Source of the DNA: Brachycybe producta
Taxonomy: Eukaryota > Arthropoda > Diplopoda > Playtdesmida > Andrognathidae
Length of the DNA stretch: 64,000 nt
Direction of reading: 5' to 3'
Assembly: GCA_036925085.1 (NCBI GenBank)
Contig: JAUPFP010000071.1
Span: 632,001 to 696,000 of the forward strand
The position numbers were made by a program, and so were the translations under genes. Below, piece by piece: positions 1-12,522 of this stretch (its first letter is position 1; each line of letters begins with the position of its first letter). The notes below the pieces were generated by a model that worked only from the letters and a program-made list of their open reading frames with translations, was not told where the DNA came from and ran no database searches.

Positions 1-1145
1 CATTCTCCTTCTCCTTGTTTTGTTCATTTAGCTCTATAAAACTAAACCAAATTTCAATTAATTTACTTTTATGGAGACAGTTGTTGTCTGAATAAATTAC
101 CATTTCGATTTTAACAATATAATAATGTCCTTTTTAACTTTTTTTCTTTTGTTGTCTCATTAACACTGTATACTTATACTGTGTTGCCACCATGCAAATG
201 CAGCTTTCAACAGTTCTCTTGAGTTCTTTATTCTTTTGTTACCAAATTGGCAAATTCTTATATTCGATTTGAATTTCCAAGTTAATATCCAGGGTATTTT
301 GTATCTAATGAGTAATGAGTAATGATATCTATGGGTTCTTTTGAAAACATACTATCCGTGTAACTTGTACACCGGCAGTTTCGTTTTGAAATCGATTTCA
401 GAGTATCGAGACACTCCAATAGTAAGACGATTGAAATAAGTAAATGATTACTAGAAGCAGACAATAGTGATCGAAATTAAACACTTTATTTTAAGATGCA
501 TCATGGGTAGTGCATCTTAGTTACATGTATTTTGTAAGTGCTCTTCTTGCTAGAAGCTGACAAATTTACTATAAGGTTGCCATCAATGCAACAAATGCAA
601 CCGTATATGTCTTGAGAGAACATCCCCATGACTTTGTATAACATATACTAACGTTAAGTTACAACTATGGATGCCACCTTTATTATTATATGCTTCATAA
701 ATTGTGTTCATGTGTTCACATTTGCAAATCCCCTACTCTCATAATGATGACAAAACTAAAATGAAAAACCACAGTCGAGAGAGGAGTTGTCCTCTCTTCC
801 AACGCCTTCTTTTGCCATGAATATTAAACAAACACATTTGCTCCCTCTTATCCAACACAACACATAATGAATTAAATTTCACGCTCCATCCAATAATATT
901 GGCGACAATATGCAAAAAAGAATAGTAAAACCTATATATGAGTGCTGGTAGTAGTAGTTGATGACACAAATTGTGGTCATCTGAAAACAGCAGCTCAGTC
1001 AGAAAGCGGAGAGGCATCCCCACCATAATATCTGATATGAAAAAGTGTCAGGTTGTCCACAAAATCACAGATAAAAATTTCAAAACTAACCTGAGTCAGT
1101 CATTTTACGAGATTCTACTAACATTTTATACAACAACCTCACTTT

Positions 1146-1147
<2 letters not shown>
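1..1147. other. AT-rich non-coding stretch, no gene seen
   Basis: I see no reading frame with family similarity, no splice-supported exon and no clear transposon ends here. The short open frames present are what AT-rich random sequence gives. Confidence 0.5.

Positions 1148-1228
<81 letters not shown>
1148..1228. repeat. (CT)n microsatellite
   Basis: About 80 bp of uninterrupted CT dinucleotide. It creates a spurious Ser-Leu repeat reading frame. Confidence 0.95.
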
Positions 1229-1231
<3 letters not shown>

Positions 1232-1384
1232 GAACATTGTTCTGCAGCCATCAAAGCATTTTATAATTAAAGAATCTTCCAGCCTGTTAGGCAAGCACTT
1301 TATGATCCAATTTTCTACCCCCTTTTCATCAATGCACTTTTATCAAAGAAACTCTTTTTTGGGTTAGTGACTGACTGCCTGAAT

Positions 1385-1815
1385 GGTTTGTTCAATCTCA
1401 AACGATTCCGTCTCAAATGACGATGAGGGTTGGAGGTGGAGGCTAGCAGTGTTTTTAGGTAATGTTGTAGGAGTATGCCGGAAGTGGTGGGGTTCTCATT
1501 AGTACAGTATAAGTAAGAAAATTATGCTGTTATATGACATTAAATTGTCATATCTATCTCATAACCTTGTAACAGTCACAAAAGCAAATTTCAAAATTTT
1601 ATCCTGACAAAAATGACATAATATGACAATCGTAAAACAGTGACATCATAATTGATTGTTATGGTTTTATGACTTTTTTTCTGTAATGAAGCCTCTTGGT
1701 CTTCTGTGGGAAGCACCGGCACACTCGATCTCAAATAGCTAGCCTCCACCTCCATCCCTCGTCGTCGTTTAAGATGGAATTTTTTTGAAATGGCTACAAC
1801 CCAATGAAAATCTTC
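1385..1815. repeat. Imperfect inverted repeat (foldback-like element)
   Basis: The stretch at about 1400-1460, containing GGTTGGAGGTGGAGGCTAGC, recurs in reverse complement at about 1720-1775, where the plus strand reads GCTAGCCTCCACCTCCATCC. A second matching pair (TGCCGGAAGTGG and its partner near CACCGGCA) lies just inside. The arms flank about 250 bp of AT-rich sequence. This looks like an old foldback or MITE; I did not find a target-site duplication. Confidence 0.55.
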
Positions 1816-3015
1816 CAAACAAAAAAGATGCCTACTTCTTTAAAGTGCCTCTTTTAGAGATGATAGGCAAACAAACTTGACTCTTGGCTCTATTTTCAGG
1901 TCATGCTTGAAAGAAGAAAGTAATTTCCAGTCAGTTACTTTTTTTTGTTTTTATTCAAGAGAATCAAGTATCACTATATAGTATTATAGTAGTAGGTGTG
2001 TATAATATTTTTGGGTGTCTTGTTATGCAACGATCAATACAATAAATGCAAACCAAAAGTAATGTATTGTCTGCATTTAGGCTGTACATTACATAATGCT
2101 TCCAAAAAAAAAAACATTACAGTTTTTCGATATCTGTTTTTAGAAATTGGTGACAACGACCCTAGAAAAATAATGTTTTGCAGCTGATGGAAGGAACTCT
2201 TCTGTATGTTTGTTGAAAAATCTCTTCATTTGTTGCCAAGTTGGATTTAGGTGTTCGCTATAGAATAGACACAGCAATCAAAAAAACATACCAAATATTG
2301 GAGTGTGTTTGTCTTAGGGACTGAGCAGCACTATAAAAAAAAGATGAGCAGAAAGCAATTTCATCCCTGTGTATTTTCAATGTTAAGTAAACAGCACTGA
2401 AGAAAATAAAAAAAAGCAAAAGTCGTAAAAGGTTTCTGTTGTTTTTCACTCCATTGCAGCATTTTCATCTGTGAAAAAGATGGAGCCATTAACAAATCTG
2501 CAGAAAAACATCCTCCTCACACATCAACAATTGAACAACTTGATTTCAACTAAAAACGACAGAAGATTGCTTTTACTGTCCTCCGTTATATTTAACCTAT
2601 CCCCAACTGAACCGAACTACTACCTTATTGATTGGTCACATTAACAGAAAAAAATTTCCACTGAAAAAAAAGGAATTTATCTAATTTGAATGTTTTAAAT
2701 TCTGTGTATGAGTTGAATATGTATAGAAAAAAACGGTATATTTGTTTCTTCTAGTCATATAAAATTACATGTTGTCAGCCAATAGGAAGGCGTCCTTGAA
2801 TAGCGTGATTCTTTATGACTTCTCCCCTCTTCTATAATTCCAACAGTGTCCTTGAAATGTTTTCTTTTGTAATGTGTGAGAACCTTTGAACGCAAAGGAA
2901 AGCAAAAATATGACTGAAACTTAATTCTCATTTTCTATTTACTACTTGTTTTTTTTTTCTGCATGTGTTAACCATCCGTCAGTCTCTTATTTTATTTTCC
3001 ATAAATGCCACAAAT
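1816..3015. other. Non-coding AT-rich stretch
   Basis: No exon, RNA gene or transposon end that I can support. Confidence 0.45.
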
Positions 3016-3019
3016 GTAT

Positions 3020-3715
3020 GATGCGCCGTTTGGCGCATTTATTTTTTTCAATTAAATCCCAAACATATCGATTTAACCCAGGTAAAATGTATATCCCAAA
3101 ATATATTTGATATATCCCAAAAATATTGTTAGGTTAGGTTAGGTTTTTGGGATATATAAAATACTAGTGGGGTAACCCGTCATAAATGACGGGAGCAAAA
3201 TTCACAAGCAATTGTGCGACTGTGCGTCGTTTTTTCCTTTTTTTACTCCTTTCATTTCAATTTTCGTCACCCCCTCCAACTTTTCTCTCTCACCTATCTA
3301 CACTTTGCAACCATTTCCCCTCTCCTATTTAATATCATGGGGTCACCCCCTCCCAATTTTCACTTTCCCCCTATACACCTTCCAACCTTTCCCCCCTCTC
3401 CAATTTAATATCATGGAGTTCTTGGATGGGAAAGGTGCAACATATAGTTGACGTTGAGAAAAAAAAAACGGTTCATTTATTCAAATTTATATAAATTCCG
3501 ACGTGCTTCAAGGTTTCTGCAGCGTTATCCCAGAAAGAAGAACGATAGATAGAAAGGCACTCACACAGAGACACAGACCTGGCAAAATATATATATAATT
3601 TTTTGGGATATACATTTTACCTGGGATATGTTTGGGATTTAATTGAAAAACAAATATATTTACACTTTTTATGTATATAAAAAGTATATTAATTATGACC
3701 CAAACGGCGCCTCAT
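3020..3715. mobile_element. Inverted-repeat DNA element with internal insert
   Basis: The outer ends share GCGCCGTTT (about 3023) and its complement AAACGGCGC (3702-3710). A longer inner inverted repeat runs at 3049-3101 (ATTAAATCCCAAACATAT, GGTAAAATGTATATCCCAAAA) against 3600-3646. Between the arms is a segment of different texture, about 3165-3590, with ACCCGTCATAAATGACGGG and a C-rich tract, which may be a nested insertion. The superfamily is not recognised; no transposase is present, so it would be non-autonomous. Confidence 0.6.
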
Positions 3716-4667
3716 ACAAATGCGTTTGTTCTATACATTTTTGATATAAAACATAATTTTTATTAAAGGAATCTGTCCTTGTAAGAGGTCAATTCTGTCC
3801 TTCAATTGTATGTATATTCATTAAAAAAGGCGTTTTCATCTTGAAACCAAACTTCTGAATAAAATAGTTACATCACACATGTAATGAAAATAACAAGTGA
3901 CTCGTTTTCTTCCAGGTTACATATGCATATGTGTGTTTGTCACTCACAGTTTGTATGTTTGTAAATGGTGGCACAAACACATGTATTCTGTATATATGTA
4001 TAAATGTCTACTAGAAAAAGCTGAAAAACACACACACAATGTACTGTGGAGGTCACTGACCATTTTGACTTATTTATGTTGTAGAAATATTAAAATATCT
4101 CCTCATCAGTAACATCAGCTTTCTTTCTACAGTTGGTTTCTTCACATTATTCAAATGATCTACTTTGTAACCAAAATAAGGATTATTATTTCCAAAGGAA
4201 TGTTGCTAATATATATGTAACAGAAGCTTCCATTTCTCTCGTTTTTACTTAACAATGTTTGCATTTAAATTAACCACATAGGTTAAAAACCGACCAAGAA
4301 AAAATTCATTTTGCAGATGGCATACCAATTTCATAATGTATCAGGGACATATTTCAATCAAACTGAAAAGGCTTACTTAAATCGTCAGCACGTCTAGTAA
4401 TAATACAAACTGAAGTGTTCAAACACAATCAGATATTTTTGCTAAAAAAAAAAAGATTTTCAAAATTCAATTCAACTCAAATATTTATCTATGCAATCAG
4501 CTTGATAAATAATAACCATATGGCAGAGGGGGGGGGATAATTAACAATCATAAAAGAGTTGACAGTTGGTTTGGGACCCCACTAACATTTTTTAAGAATG
4601 TTAAGGGTGAAAATCAGCCTTACGAACTGTTAACATGTCCCACACAGTGTTTGAATACCGTATTTAA
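3716..4667. other. Non-coding AT-rich stretch
   Basis: No supported feature. It contains an A/T-rich tract and a short poly-G run near 4528. Confidence 0.45.
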
Positions 4668-5095
4668 TAGAGATGGGCCATTCGAATAGCGCAAATCTTG
4701 AAAAATATTAGAGATTGAAAAACTCGAATCTTCGCTCTTTTTTCGTCTTTCGAATCTTTACCTAAAAAAATTGTTATAAACTTTGGTCAAATTAGTTTTA
4801 ACTCCGTTGGCGTCCAATAGAAGCGTTCACTAACAAAAGAAACGGCGATTGTTGCAATTTCGGTGGTATACCCGGATCACCAATATCATCACCTTGTGGC
4901 GACCCTGAGTGCCACGCTGTTTTGTATTATTAATAATATAATATTTAATATTATTTCATTTATTTGTATCTTCTTAATGAATTATATTGGATTCTTATAT
5001 ATAAAGGATTTGAGATTCGGAAGATTCGAGGGATTCGAGAGCCTTCAAGGAATCGGATTCGGACTCGAGAAAATTTAAGATTCGTCTCACCTCTA
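4668..5095. mobile_element. Non-autonomous hAT-type transposon (MITE)
   Basis: The element starts TAGAGATGGGCC and ends GTCTCACCTCTA, so its tips are inverted. It is bracketed by GTATTTAA (4660-4667) and GTATTTAC (5096-5103), an 8-bp target duplication with one difference, as expected for hAT insertions. The interior is about 400 bp with many GATTCG/CGAATC motifs and no transposase frame. Confidence 0.8.
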
Positions 5096-5142
5096 GTATT
5101 TACTAATTCGATATTTAATTCTGGCTGCAGTTTGAACAAAGT

Positions 5143-5301
5143 ATGAATGTAGGTACGAACAGTCTCAATAGAACAGCAAATCTGCAACTTGAGCATGCAA
5201 CCGAAATGCTATGGAACCAACTGTCGGCATTCTGGCGAACTATCAAAGAACGTTGTACGAGCAAATTGCAAGACATTAACGCACATAATGCCGTTGTTTA
5301 A
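5143..5301 (+). CDS. Candidate small ORF or exon, 52 codons, unrecognised
   Basis: An ATG-initiated frame of 52 codons ends at TAA. The open frame extends upstream to about 5116 and contains CTGCAG, which could be a 3' splice site. The peptide starts MNVGTNSLNR and contains a Leu/Trp/Glu-rich stretch (LQLEHATEMLWNQLSAF) that would form an amphipathic helix. Base composition is richer in GC than the surroundings. I recognise no family. It sits immediately beside a hAT element, so it may be chance or part of an old repeat. Confidence 0.18.
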   Translation: MNVGTNSLNRTANLQLEHATEMLWNQLSAFWRTIKERCTSKLQDINAHNAVV

Positions 5302-6584
5302 AAATAATGGCACTTCTCTAGGTCGTTGTGCAACAACGAATGTGTGATCCCGAACGTTCTCTCATATTGGTTTGGTAAACCCGTTCGGTGATTGTTTCAG
5401 CATACAGTTCGCTCTTCTGTTGTGCTGTTCTGTGCCCACCTTCATGCTTTAATAGGATTTATATGTTCCTGCAGGGATTTCAAGCTTGAAAAATGTTTAT
5501 TAAGTTAGAAAAGTGTAGTTTCAAACTTGCAATTAAGCTTGCTAATTAATAAACTAATAAATTTCAGTAAAACATCAGCAGAGAATCCAATCAAAGAAAT
5601 AATCTTAAACTAGTCAAGTGTTTTATTTGTGTATTATTTAGTAAACCTATAGTGTAGTGAATATGTGGGTTGCTCCAGCATGCAGCCTACAAAAAAAAAA
5701 GATGATATGGAACTCACATTCTGTCACTCAGTCTCACTAAAAAGATAATAATAACTAGGTGCATTTACCCTTTGTCAAACTCAAAAAAGGATTTTTTTTT
5801 GTGCTACTATCTAAATGTCCCCCTTCAGTTATACAATATTAATGTATGCAAATAAGATCTTTAGGAGTTAGTTCATTTCTATACAAGGGTAGATTTTCAT
5901 GGGGTTTTCTTCTACTTCTTCAAATAAAAGTAGGAATGTTGACGACATTTGGGTGTGTGAGAGATGGTTGAGAAAAATGGGTCCAATCTCTCTCATTAGA
6001 AAGAAATATTCAGAACTTCAGAAACGACACAAATAAAAGACAAAAACACATAAAGGATGTTTGAGGTTGAAGTAATTTAGCAGTTTTTTTTTACATATTA
6101 TGGAATAGACTTACTTGAGTGTGTTTATGTTTGTGAAATGTAAATGAGTCCTCACTATAGGGCGGCATCCAGTGTTTTCCAATTTTTTTTTATAATCTTT
6201 AAAATATTATGAAACCCCAATAATACTTTTACATAATACTGTTATATGGAGTGAGAATAATGTAAGAAAAGGTAGATATGGATTTTAAGTAATAGGCACG
6301 TAATCTTAATAAAACGATAATTTAGAGTATCATATTAACTTTTATTTAACAATATATAAAAATTACAACTCATTTTATGTCTCATTTAATTTTTGAGTTG
6401 TGTTGGAACGTCTGATGATGAACATGCTATTACTAATTAAATTAAAATGTAAATTATTTAAAAAAAACTATTAGAATTATATATTTTTTATAGTGTGACA
6501 GTTAATCATTTTTTTTTTAATTTTCTGGCAGAACGCTTACTTTCCCTTTACTCGTATTTTTGGTCATTTATACGTAGGGTGATT
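5302..6584. other. Non-coding stretch
   Basis: No supported gene. 5302-5480 is less AT-rich than average and includes the small palindrome CGTTGTGCAACAACG; the rest is AT-rich. Confidence 0.45.
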
Positions 6585-6800
6585 TCACAATTTAATTTAC
6601 TTCCAGAGGAGGTTGTACCGTGCAACTCAATATTATATTTGCATGGAAAATTGTTATAATGTAGTAGGTGATAGAAGTTATTTGACAATGTTTACATTGA
6701 CAATGCATTTCTACACTCCTTTTAGAGTAAATAGTCCCTCTACCATAAGCCTTCTGGGCTGCTTGCAGAATAATTATTCAAATTCAAATCTGTATATACA
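6585..6800 (+). mobile_element. 3' end of a non-LTR retrotransposon (LINE fragment)
   Basis: The start encodes, with a damaged Trp codon, a WNLLPEEVV-like motif, the typical carboxyl end of CR1/L2/Jockey-type reverse transcriptase ORFs. It is followed by a 3' tail containing TTGACAATGCATTTC, CCCTCTACCATAAGCC and CTGCTTGCAGAATAATTATT. The same tail recurs near 16.6, 29.0 and 43.3 kb, with a short inverted piece near 57.9 kb, which supports a dispersed repeat. Confidence 0.7.
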
Positions 6801-6810
6801 ATTACAAGCA

Positions 6811-6969
6811 CAGTCATACCTCGCTTAATGTTACCTCACAACGTAAGTTGACTAAGAAGCTCAACACTTCGCCTTTACTCCAAATAATGATTTTGGTAAA
6901 AACGATTTCATTAATGATACAATTTTTAGGTACCAATACGCATCTCTATCGTTAAGCGAGGTATGACTG
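6811..6969. mobile_element. pogo/Tigger-like MITE
   Basis: Terminal inverted repeats CAGTCATACCTCGCTTAA and TTAAGCGAGGTATGACTG bound 159 bp. CAGT...ACTG ends with this sequence type are typical of Tigger/pogo elements. The right flank begins TA; the left flank is CA, so the expected TA duplication is damaged. Confidence 0.85.
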
Positions 6970-8126
6970 TATGTATTTCTGTTCATGAAACTTCTGGATC
7001 ATCTCTAGTGATTCAGATTTAGCACTTTATAACTTAAGCTCTTATTAATCTCGTTTGTATTCCATGTGATGAATTCCTTCTTTCTGAATATTATTATTAT
7101 TATAATTTTCTAAACTTAACTACACATTCTTCTTTTATTTTTATTTAAATGCACAGGTGGGCAACAATACAAAAGAAGAATTCTCATCATTTGAAAGATT
7201 AAATGAGTAATAAGTTAATAACTTGATGCACAATTGATAATCCTTTTTTTCTGAGGAATTTCTTTGACACAGAATAATAGAAATAATACAAAACGCCCTC
7301 AATCTTTTCAAAAAAAATTTTTTTAACTCATTAGAAATCCTCACATGACAATTAAGAAGTGAATGTTTAAAATACTCCTAAGAAAAGTGGGTTTAAGAAA
7401 ATAAGTTTTTTCAAGTATCTTTTGCTATTATCTTTTTTCTTTTACTATATATACAGTATATATTGCATATTTTCTTGACCTTTTTAATTGCAGTGTTCTT
7501 TTCTTTACAAAAGAGTTAGTTCTTTTTGCAGATTGAACATTTCAAAATTGAAATGCAACAACAAGAACAATAATAATATTCTGACTGCTAGCTACTTCAT
7601 ACATGCAGACATATCCATTCACCTTGTAGGTGGTTTTTTGCATTTTTGCTTATTATTTGTGGTGGGTGAAAAGAATAAAACATAAAAAAGAACGTGATGT
7701 TATCACAACTACTAAGTATGTTGCATGACATTTGGTTCTAAATTTACGACTCAACATACAGATAGAATAATAGAACATCATCTACGTTTGAAATCAACAT
7801 TTGGATATTTTTCTTAGGACCCGCAGGGAAGAAGAGAAGCTAGAAAAAGAAAAAAAAGGGAGGAATTAGAACTTCATTTCCATAAATATACTCAAAATTT
7901 AGATCTGGATTCACTGATTAGTAATATGCAAAACATTACATTTTCAACCCTTTCTTCCTATTATGCGGAATTATTTCAATGAAAAACTATAAGAAAGAAA
8001 AACAGGAATTTAATAAAATACATACTCCAAATGCGAAATAATCTGTCATGGACCTAGACTCCTAGAATAGAGACCTAAATTCACAAAATACATATAAGGT
8101 GCATCTTGATAAGGTGTCCTTGAGAA
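6970..8126. other. Non-coding AT-rich stretch
   Basis: No exon, RNA gene or repeat boundary supported. Confidence 0.45.
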
Positions 8127-8566
8127 CAGGAGCGGACTGGCATGTCGGGTAGTTTCCCAATGGGTTGTTTAGTTTGAAAGCCGATTTTATAATGAAACTC
8201 AATTAAAATTTAAAAATTGCAGAAGAAAAAGAACAGAAAGCCGATGTTCTTAAATAATAAAAAGTCCAAAGAAAAAAACATGACAAATTTTTGTGGCAAA
8301 AAAGGATGAAAAATGAAAAAAAATATGTTACTTTTTTTTTTGCTGGTTTAATGCATTTTTTTTAATTATATTTTTATTCGCTGTGCTCGTTGAAAGTTAG
8401 TGCAATGCAGCAATAAAAATTGACACTTTTATTGTATGTAAAAATGAAAATATCATCACTAAGGTGAAATTTTGGGTGGAGTTCTTTGCATTTTTTGGAG
8501 TTCCTTAGCTCTTAGGGCCTGTAAATAATTTTTCCCAGGTCGTTTTTTTCACCTAGTCCGCCCCTG
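8127..8566. mobile_element. Non-autonomous hAT-type element
   Basis: The left tip CAGGAGCGGACT and the right tip AGTCCGCCCCTG are inverted repeats of the common hAT CAGGGGCGGA type. Flanks CTTGAGAA and TTCTAGAA agree at 5 of 8 positions, a decayed target duplication at best. The 440-bp interior has no coding frame. Confidence 0.7.
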
Positions 8567-10330
8567 TTCTAGAACACAAAATTGACGGTACCATACATGT
8601 AGAGTAAGTAGCATACTAGTGTCAATAACTACACTGAAAGGTGCATGCCGCTCAATGTCTCCTTCACAAACGTTATCTTGTTTTTCACCTCAGTCTCACT
8701 TGACTGTTGCTCCTACAAATCGTATGTTACTCCTGCACATCATTTATTCATTTTGGTTGTTTTTTGACGTCGTTCTACTGTCATCACTGCAGTGATTACG
8801 AAACGCTTTCTATTAAATGTCATCAAACAACGTATGGTTGTTTGTCATTCTCAAATGTACCCTCATAGTTTAATATGAATTAAAAAATTAAATATAATCT
8901 TGTTGACATTCAAATTATCAGTCATCCATATAGACACACTAAAAGAAGAAACTCTTTTTGCTTTCCTTTGTGTTTTTTTTAAACCGGGACCAATATTAAA
9001 TCATTAATATATTGTGGTTAGAACTTTTACAAGAGATCAAAAATGAGATCATCATCTCACGCCTTCAATTTTAACAACAAATATAGAAAACAACAGTTCC
9101 TCCTCCTATTATTATCCTTTCAAAGTGAAGAGATAGATAAAGATGTTATGTCTAAAAACGAAAATAAAAACCCATTTCCACCATCGGAAAGAGGGATAAC
9201 ACACCATAATATCTATATAACTATATAATAACCTGAAATCAATAGCTTTAAGTAGGGCCAAACACAAGATGTGAATTTGAGGACTTATAGCCCTAGATCT
9301 TTAAAAAGAAAATCTCTCTCTCTCTCTCTCTCTCTAGTTTCTTTCAAGAGTCTCTTACAGATTGGATTGGTATATTACAATATATAATATCATAAGATTT
9401 CTATCTTTTTTTTTTCTGTCTGAACAACTTCGTTTTCCTTTATGGGACACCATTGCAATTTTTATGCATTCCATTTAAAGAATCCTTTCACCAAATGACT
9501 TGGCAGTAACAACTTCTCCGTTTGAGACCAACTGATAAAAATCCAAATAGTGAAATTTCACCCTTTCATACATTCGTAGATATTGCTACAATAGAAAAAT
9601 TTGAAAAAAATGCCAAAAAAAAAAGTAAAAATCAGAATCTGTGGCACTGGGCTATCATCTAAAAAGAAAAGTTCAATTTCTATTGGTAACTAATAATTTC
9701 AAAAGTTTTCTTTTTCTTCAATTCCCTAGTTCTGTTTAGTTCTCAACAAAATTATTAATTCAGTTGACGTTCACATTTATTCCACAGAATCCCCACTTAT
9801 AAATAATAAAAAAGGAGGAGAAGAATTAAACTTCATACAATTAAATAAATATTACGTGATGTTGAAAATGTTTTAAGTTTTAATGAGTTTTTTTTTCTTC
9901 TTTTTCTAAATAATATCTTCAGAGATAAACTGTATAACAAGAGAATTAGTTAATAGTGCTGCATAAAGATAAAGAGGATGGTGGATGCCAAACTGCATGA
10001 ATTCTCAAATGACAAACATGTTACTAGACTGACGCCTGTGTTTTTTTAAGCCCTATATATGGGACCAGTGGCCACACACATACACTCATAAGAGAAACAC
10101 AGAAGAAGAAAAAAACAACCACAAGTTGAAATTATAATAATTATACCTTTTTCCAACGTGAAAAATCGTTTTTTTTTTGTATCAAATAGCCTGAGAATTT
10201 GGACATTCTTCTTTTTGAGTCACTAACTACTAACTAGACAGAAGTTTGCCAATGTGTTTCACAATGTCATGTCCATGGACATCAATATTCTTTTCTATTT
10301 CTATCAATGTTGTCAGTGATAAAATTATTA
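8567..10330. other. Non-coding AT-rich stretch
   Basis: Nothing gene-like. A short (CT)n tract lies at about 9315-9335. Confidence 0.45.
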
Positions 10331-10384
10331 AAATGGAGTGGTCACCGTGATAAAGTGTTGAAATGGAGTGGTCACCGTGATAAA
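10331..10384. repeat. Two-copy tandem repeat, 30-bp period
   Basis: AAATGGAGTGGTCACCGTGA followed by TAAA occurs at 10331 and again exactly 30 bp later at 10361. This is a recent local duplication. Confidence 0.9.
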
Positions 10385-10550
10385 CAGTGTAGAAAAGAGA
10401 ATCTTCAGAAATTCTATTGCATCCATAACTTCATTATATCTCCCTACAGGACACTACTTTTTATATAAGATGACTTAGTACCATTATTGACAACCATGTA
10501 ATTTTTCAAGCTTAAATCTTTCTTGCAGGCGATGAGTTGAAAGTTTAGAG

Positions 10551-10850
10551 CAGTGATTCTCAAAGGGTGTACTGTGGCACACTAGTTTTGCTAGGTGTGC
10601 CACGACATTTTGGATGTTATATTCAATGTATTAATATAATTTGATATTTTCAAATAAATTTTAACTTTTATTGGAAAAAGCAAAATAAACGAAACTTTCT
10701 TATTACACATAAACCAGTGGCACCGTATGCCGGTGGTTTCCCTAAAGTGTGTCTTGTGCTAGATGTGCTTGCTAGATGTACCACGATTTCTCCAGGCAAG
10801 AAATAACGTGCCATTATTACCATAAGCAAAAAAACATTTGAGAACTATTT
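10551..10850. mobile_element. hAT (Charlie-like) MITE, 300 bp
   Basis: The left end CAGTGATTCTCAAA and the right end TTTGAGAACTATTTC are inverted repeats of the CAGTGRTTCTCAAA type known from hAT-Charlie families. Flanks GTTTAGAG (10543-10550) and CTTTAGAG (10851-10858) form a 7/8 matching target duplication. No transposase is present. Confidence 0.82.
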
Positions 10851-12362
10851 CTTTAGAGTTTAGAGAAAAAAAAAATGCAAAGTCAAGAAGAAGAAAATGG
10901 CGGTCAGTAGTGTCCAGGGACACAATCCCATATATAATAATAACATGCCGTTTGTTCCTTTCAGCTACTTTCAAGAAAGAATGGAACCCATTTATTTTGA
11001 AGCCTCCATCTGAAGTTCTGAACTTCTACTTCGGAAGATCATTGTTTTATAGTGATTGTTCTTCACAATTTTTTTTTTGCTTTTACTATAAAAAAATCCA
11101 CCTCAAGTGAGAAAGAAGAAAATTCCACCAGCCCCCTCAAAAAGAGAGAAAAGGATTGAAGCCTTTCTATTTTTTATTAACTTAAAAGTTGTATGTGCAA
11201 CCTAAATCTTGGTGGTACAAAGAAGAAATCAAAGACCTACTATACTGTATAATATCATGAACAATTCTCAGGAACCAAATTCAAAAAAACTGTTCCAAAT
11301 ATCTAAAAAAAAAATTGCCTAGTTTGGAAAACAATGGCTGACGTCCATCATCGTTTTCGTTGATACCGTTTCCAATTTCACGGTTGCACCTCTCTGAATT
11401 GTTCCTTAACTTCCATTTTGACAGGAAGTTGTTATATGAGACAGAATATGAGTTTCTAACAAATAACAGTCCACTTCATTGACTTGATCAGAAAAGGTCT
11501 GCTTTTTTTTCTTCTTGTTCATCATAATAATAATGTAGTAAACAGTTAGAAATACAATCTTAAAAAAAGTGTTTTCTCACACAAAGAAGGGCGTCAGTTT
11601 GATAATTCAGATCTATCTCTTACACTTACATACTTATTTGAAATCAAATTTCAATTTATAATAGAGATTTTGTTCATCAACATACATAGAAAGGGTTTTT
11701 TTTTACATGTTGAAGTGTGGACCTATATATCTTTTCAAGCTTTGAAGAAGTTTTTTCACGACTGATGGACGAGACCACAAAGACTCAGCAACTTTTCATC
11801 TCGAAACCTTTTATTACAACCTAATTTGAAAATGTTTCTTGACATTCTACACACACACACCCAACAACCCTAGTCATCCATACCATATGATATGAGTCTA
11901 AAACCATATCGATTTGGAACTTTTCTTTTTTAGTGATATTCCACACTACCCAATCACACCAATTGAACTTTATTAGTTATTAGTTTTTATTATAAACATT
12001 TACGAAGATCACTCTTTAAGTGTGTTTCATAAAATTACTAATTATTAGTACACACTATAAGTAAAAGTTTATTATGTACAAATTAAATTTCCCCTTTCAA
12101 CAAGTGTTCTGTTTGATAAAACTATAAGTTTGTAAATTTTAATTTTAATTTCAACCTATTTTTCTACAAGTCATAAAGGACTTCTAGTGTACTTCTGTTA
12201 TATGCTTTTGCCTGTTTTTTGTGCAAACATTTCAATTAAAATTTCATTCTTTGAATTTAAAAAGTATTTCAAATGTAATTCCTTTGTTACGTTATCGATA
12301 ACTAGACCAAAAATGTGTTTACTTTTCCAAAATTGATTTTTATACAAGTTTTTTGTTATTTA
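10851..12362. other. Non-coding AT-rich stretch
   Basis: No supported gene. There is a short (CA)n tract near 11851 and otherwise AT-rich sequence. Confidence 0.45.
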
Positions 12363-12522
12363 GGCCTTGTTTCCATTGGGGTGAAAATTTCAACTGGTGA
12401 AAAATAGAAGTAATGTGGCCAACGCCTATCATTATTGAATAGTTGGTTGCCACGTTTGTTCTATTTTTCACCAGTTGAAATTTTCAAAAAGTTGAAATTT
12501 TCGCCCCAGTGGAAACAAGACC
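12363..12522. mobile_element. PIF/Harbinger-like MITE, 160 bp
   Basis: Long inverted ends begin GGCCTTGTTTCCATTGGGG and close CCCCAGTGGAAACAAGACC. The element is flanked on both sides by TTA, the usual 3-bp PIF/Harbinger target. The arms continue through GTGAAAAATAGAA. A short internal duplication of GTTGAAATTTTC occurs near the right end. Confidence 0.85.

Noticed and set aside
971-1270. Open frame with a long Ser-Leu repeat
   Set aside because: It is a translation of the (CT)n microsatellite, with no family signal or splice structure.
3128-3148. TTAGG repeats resembling arthropod telomere sequence
   Set aside because: Only about three units, inside a transposon-like inverted repeat, so not evidence of a telomere or of arthropod origin.
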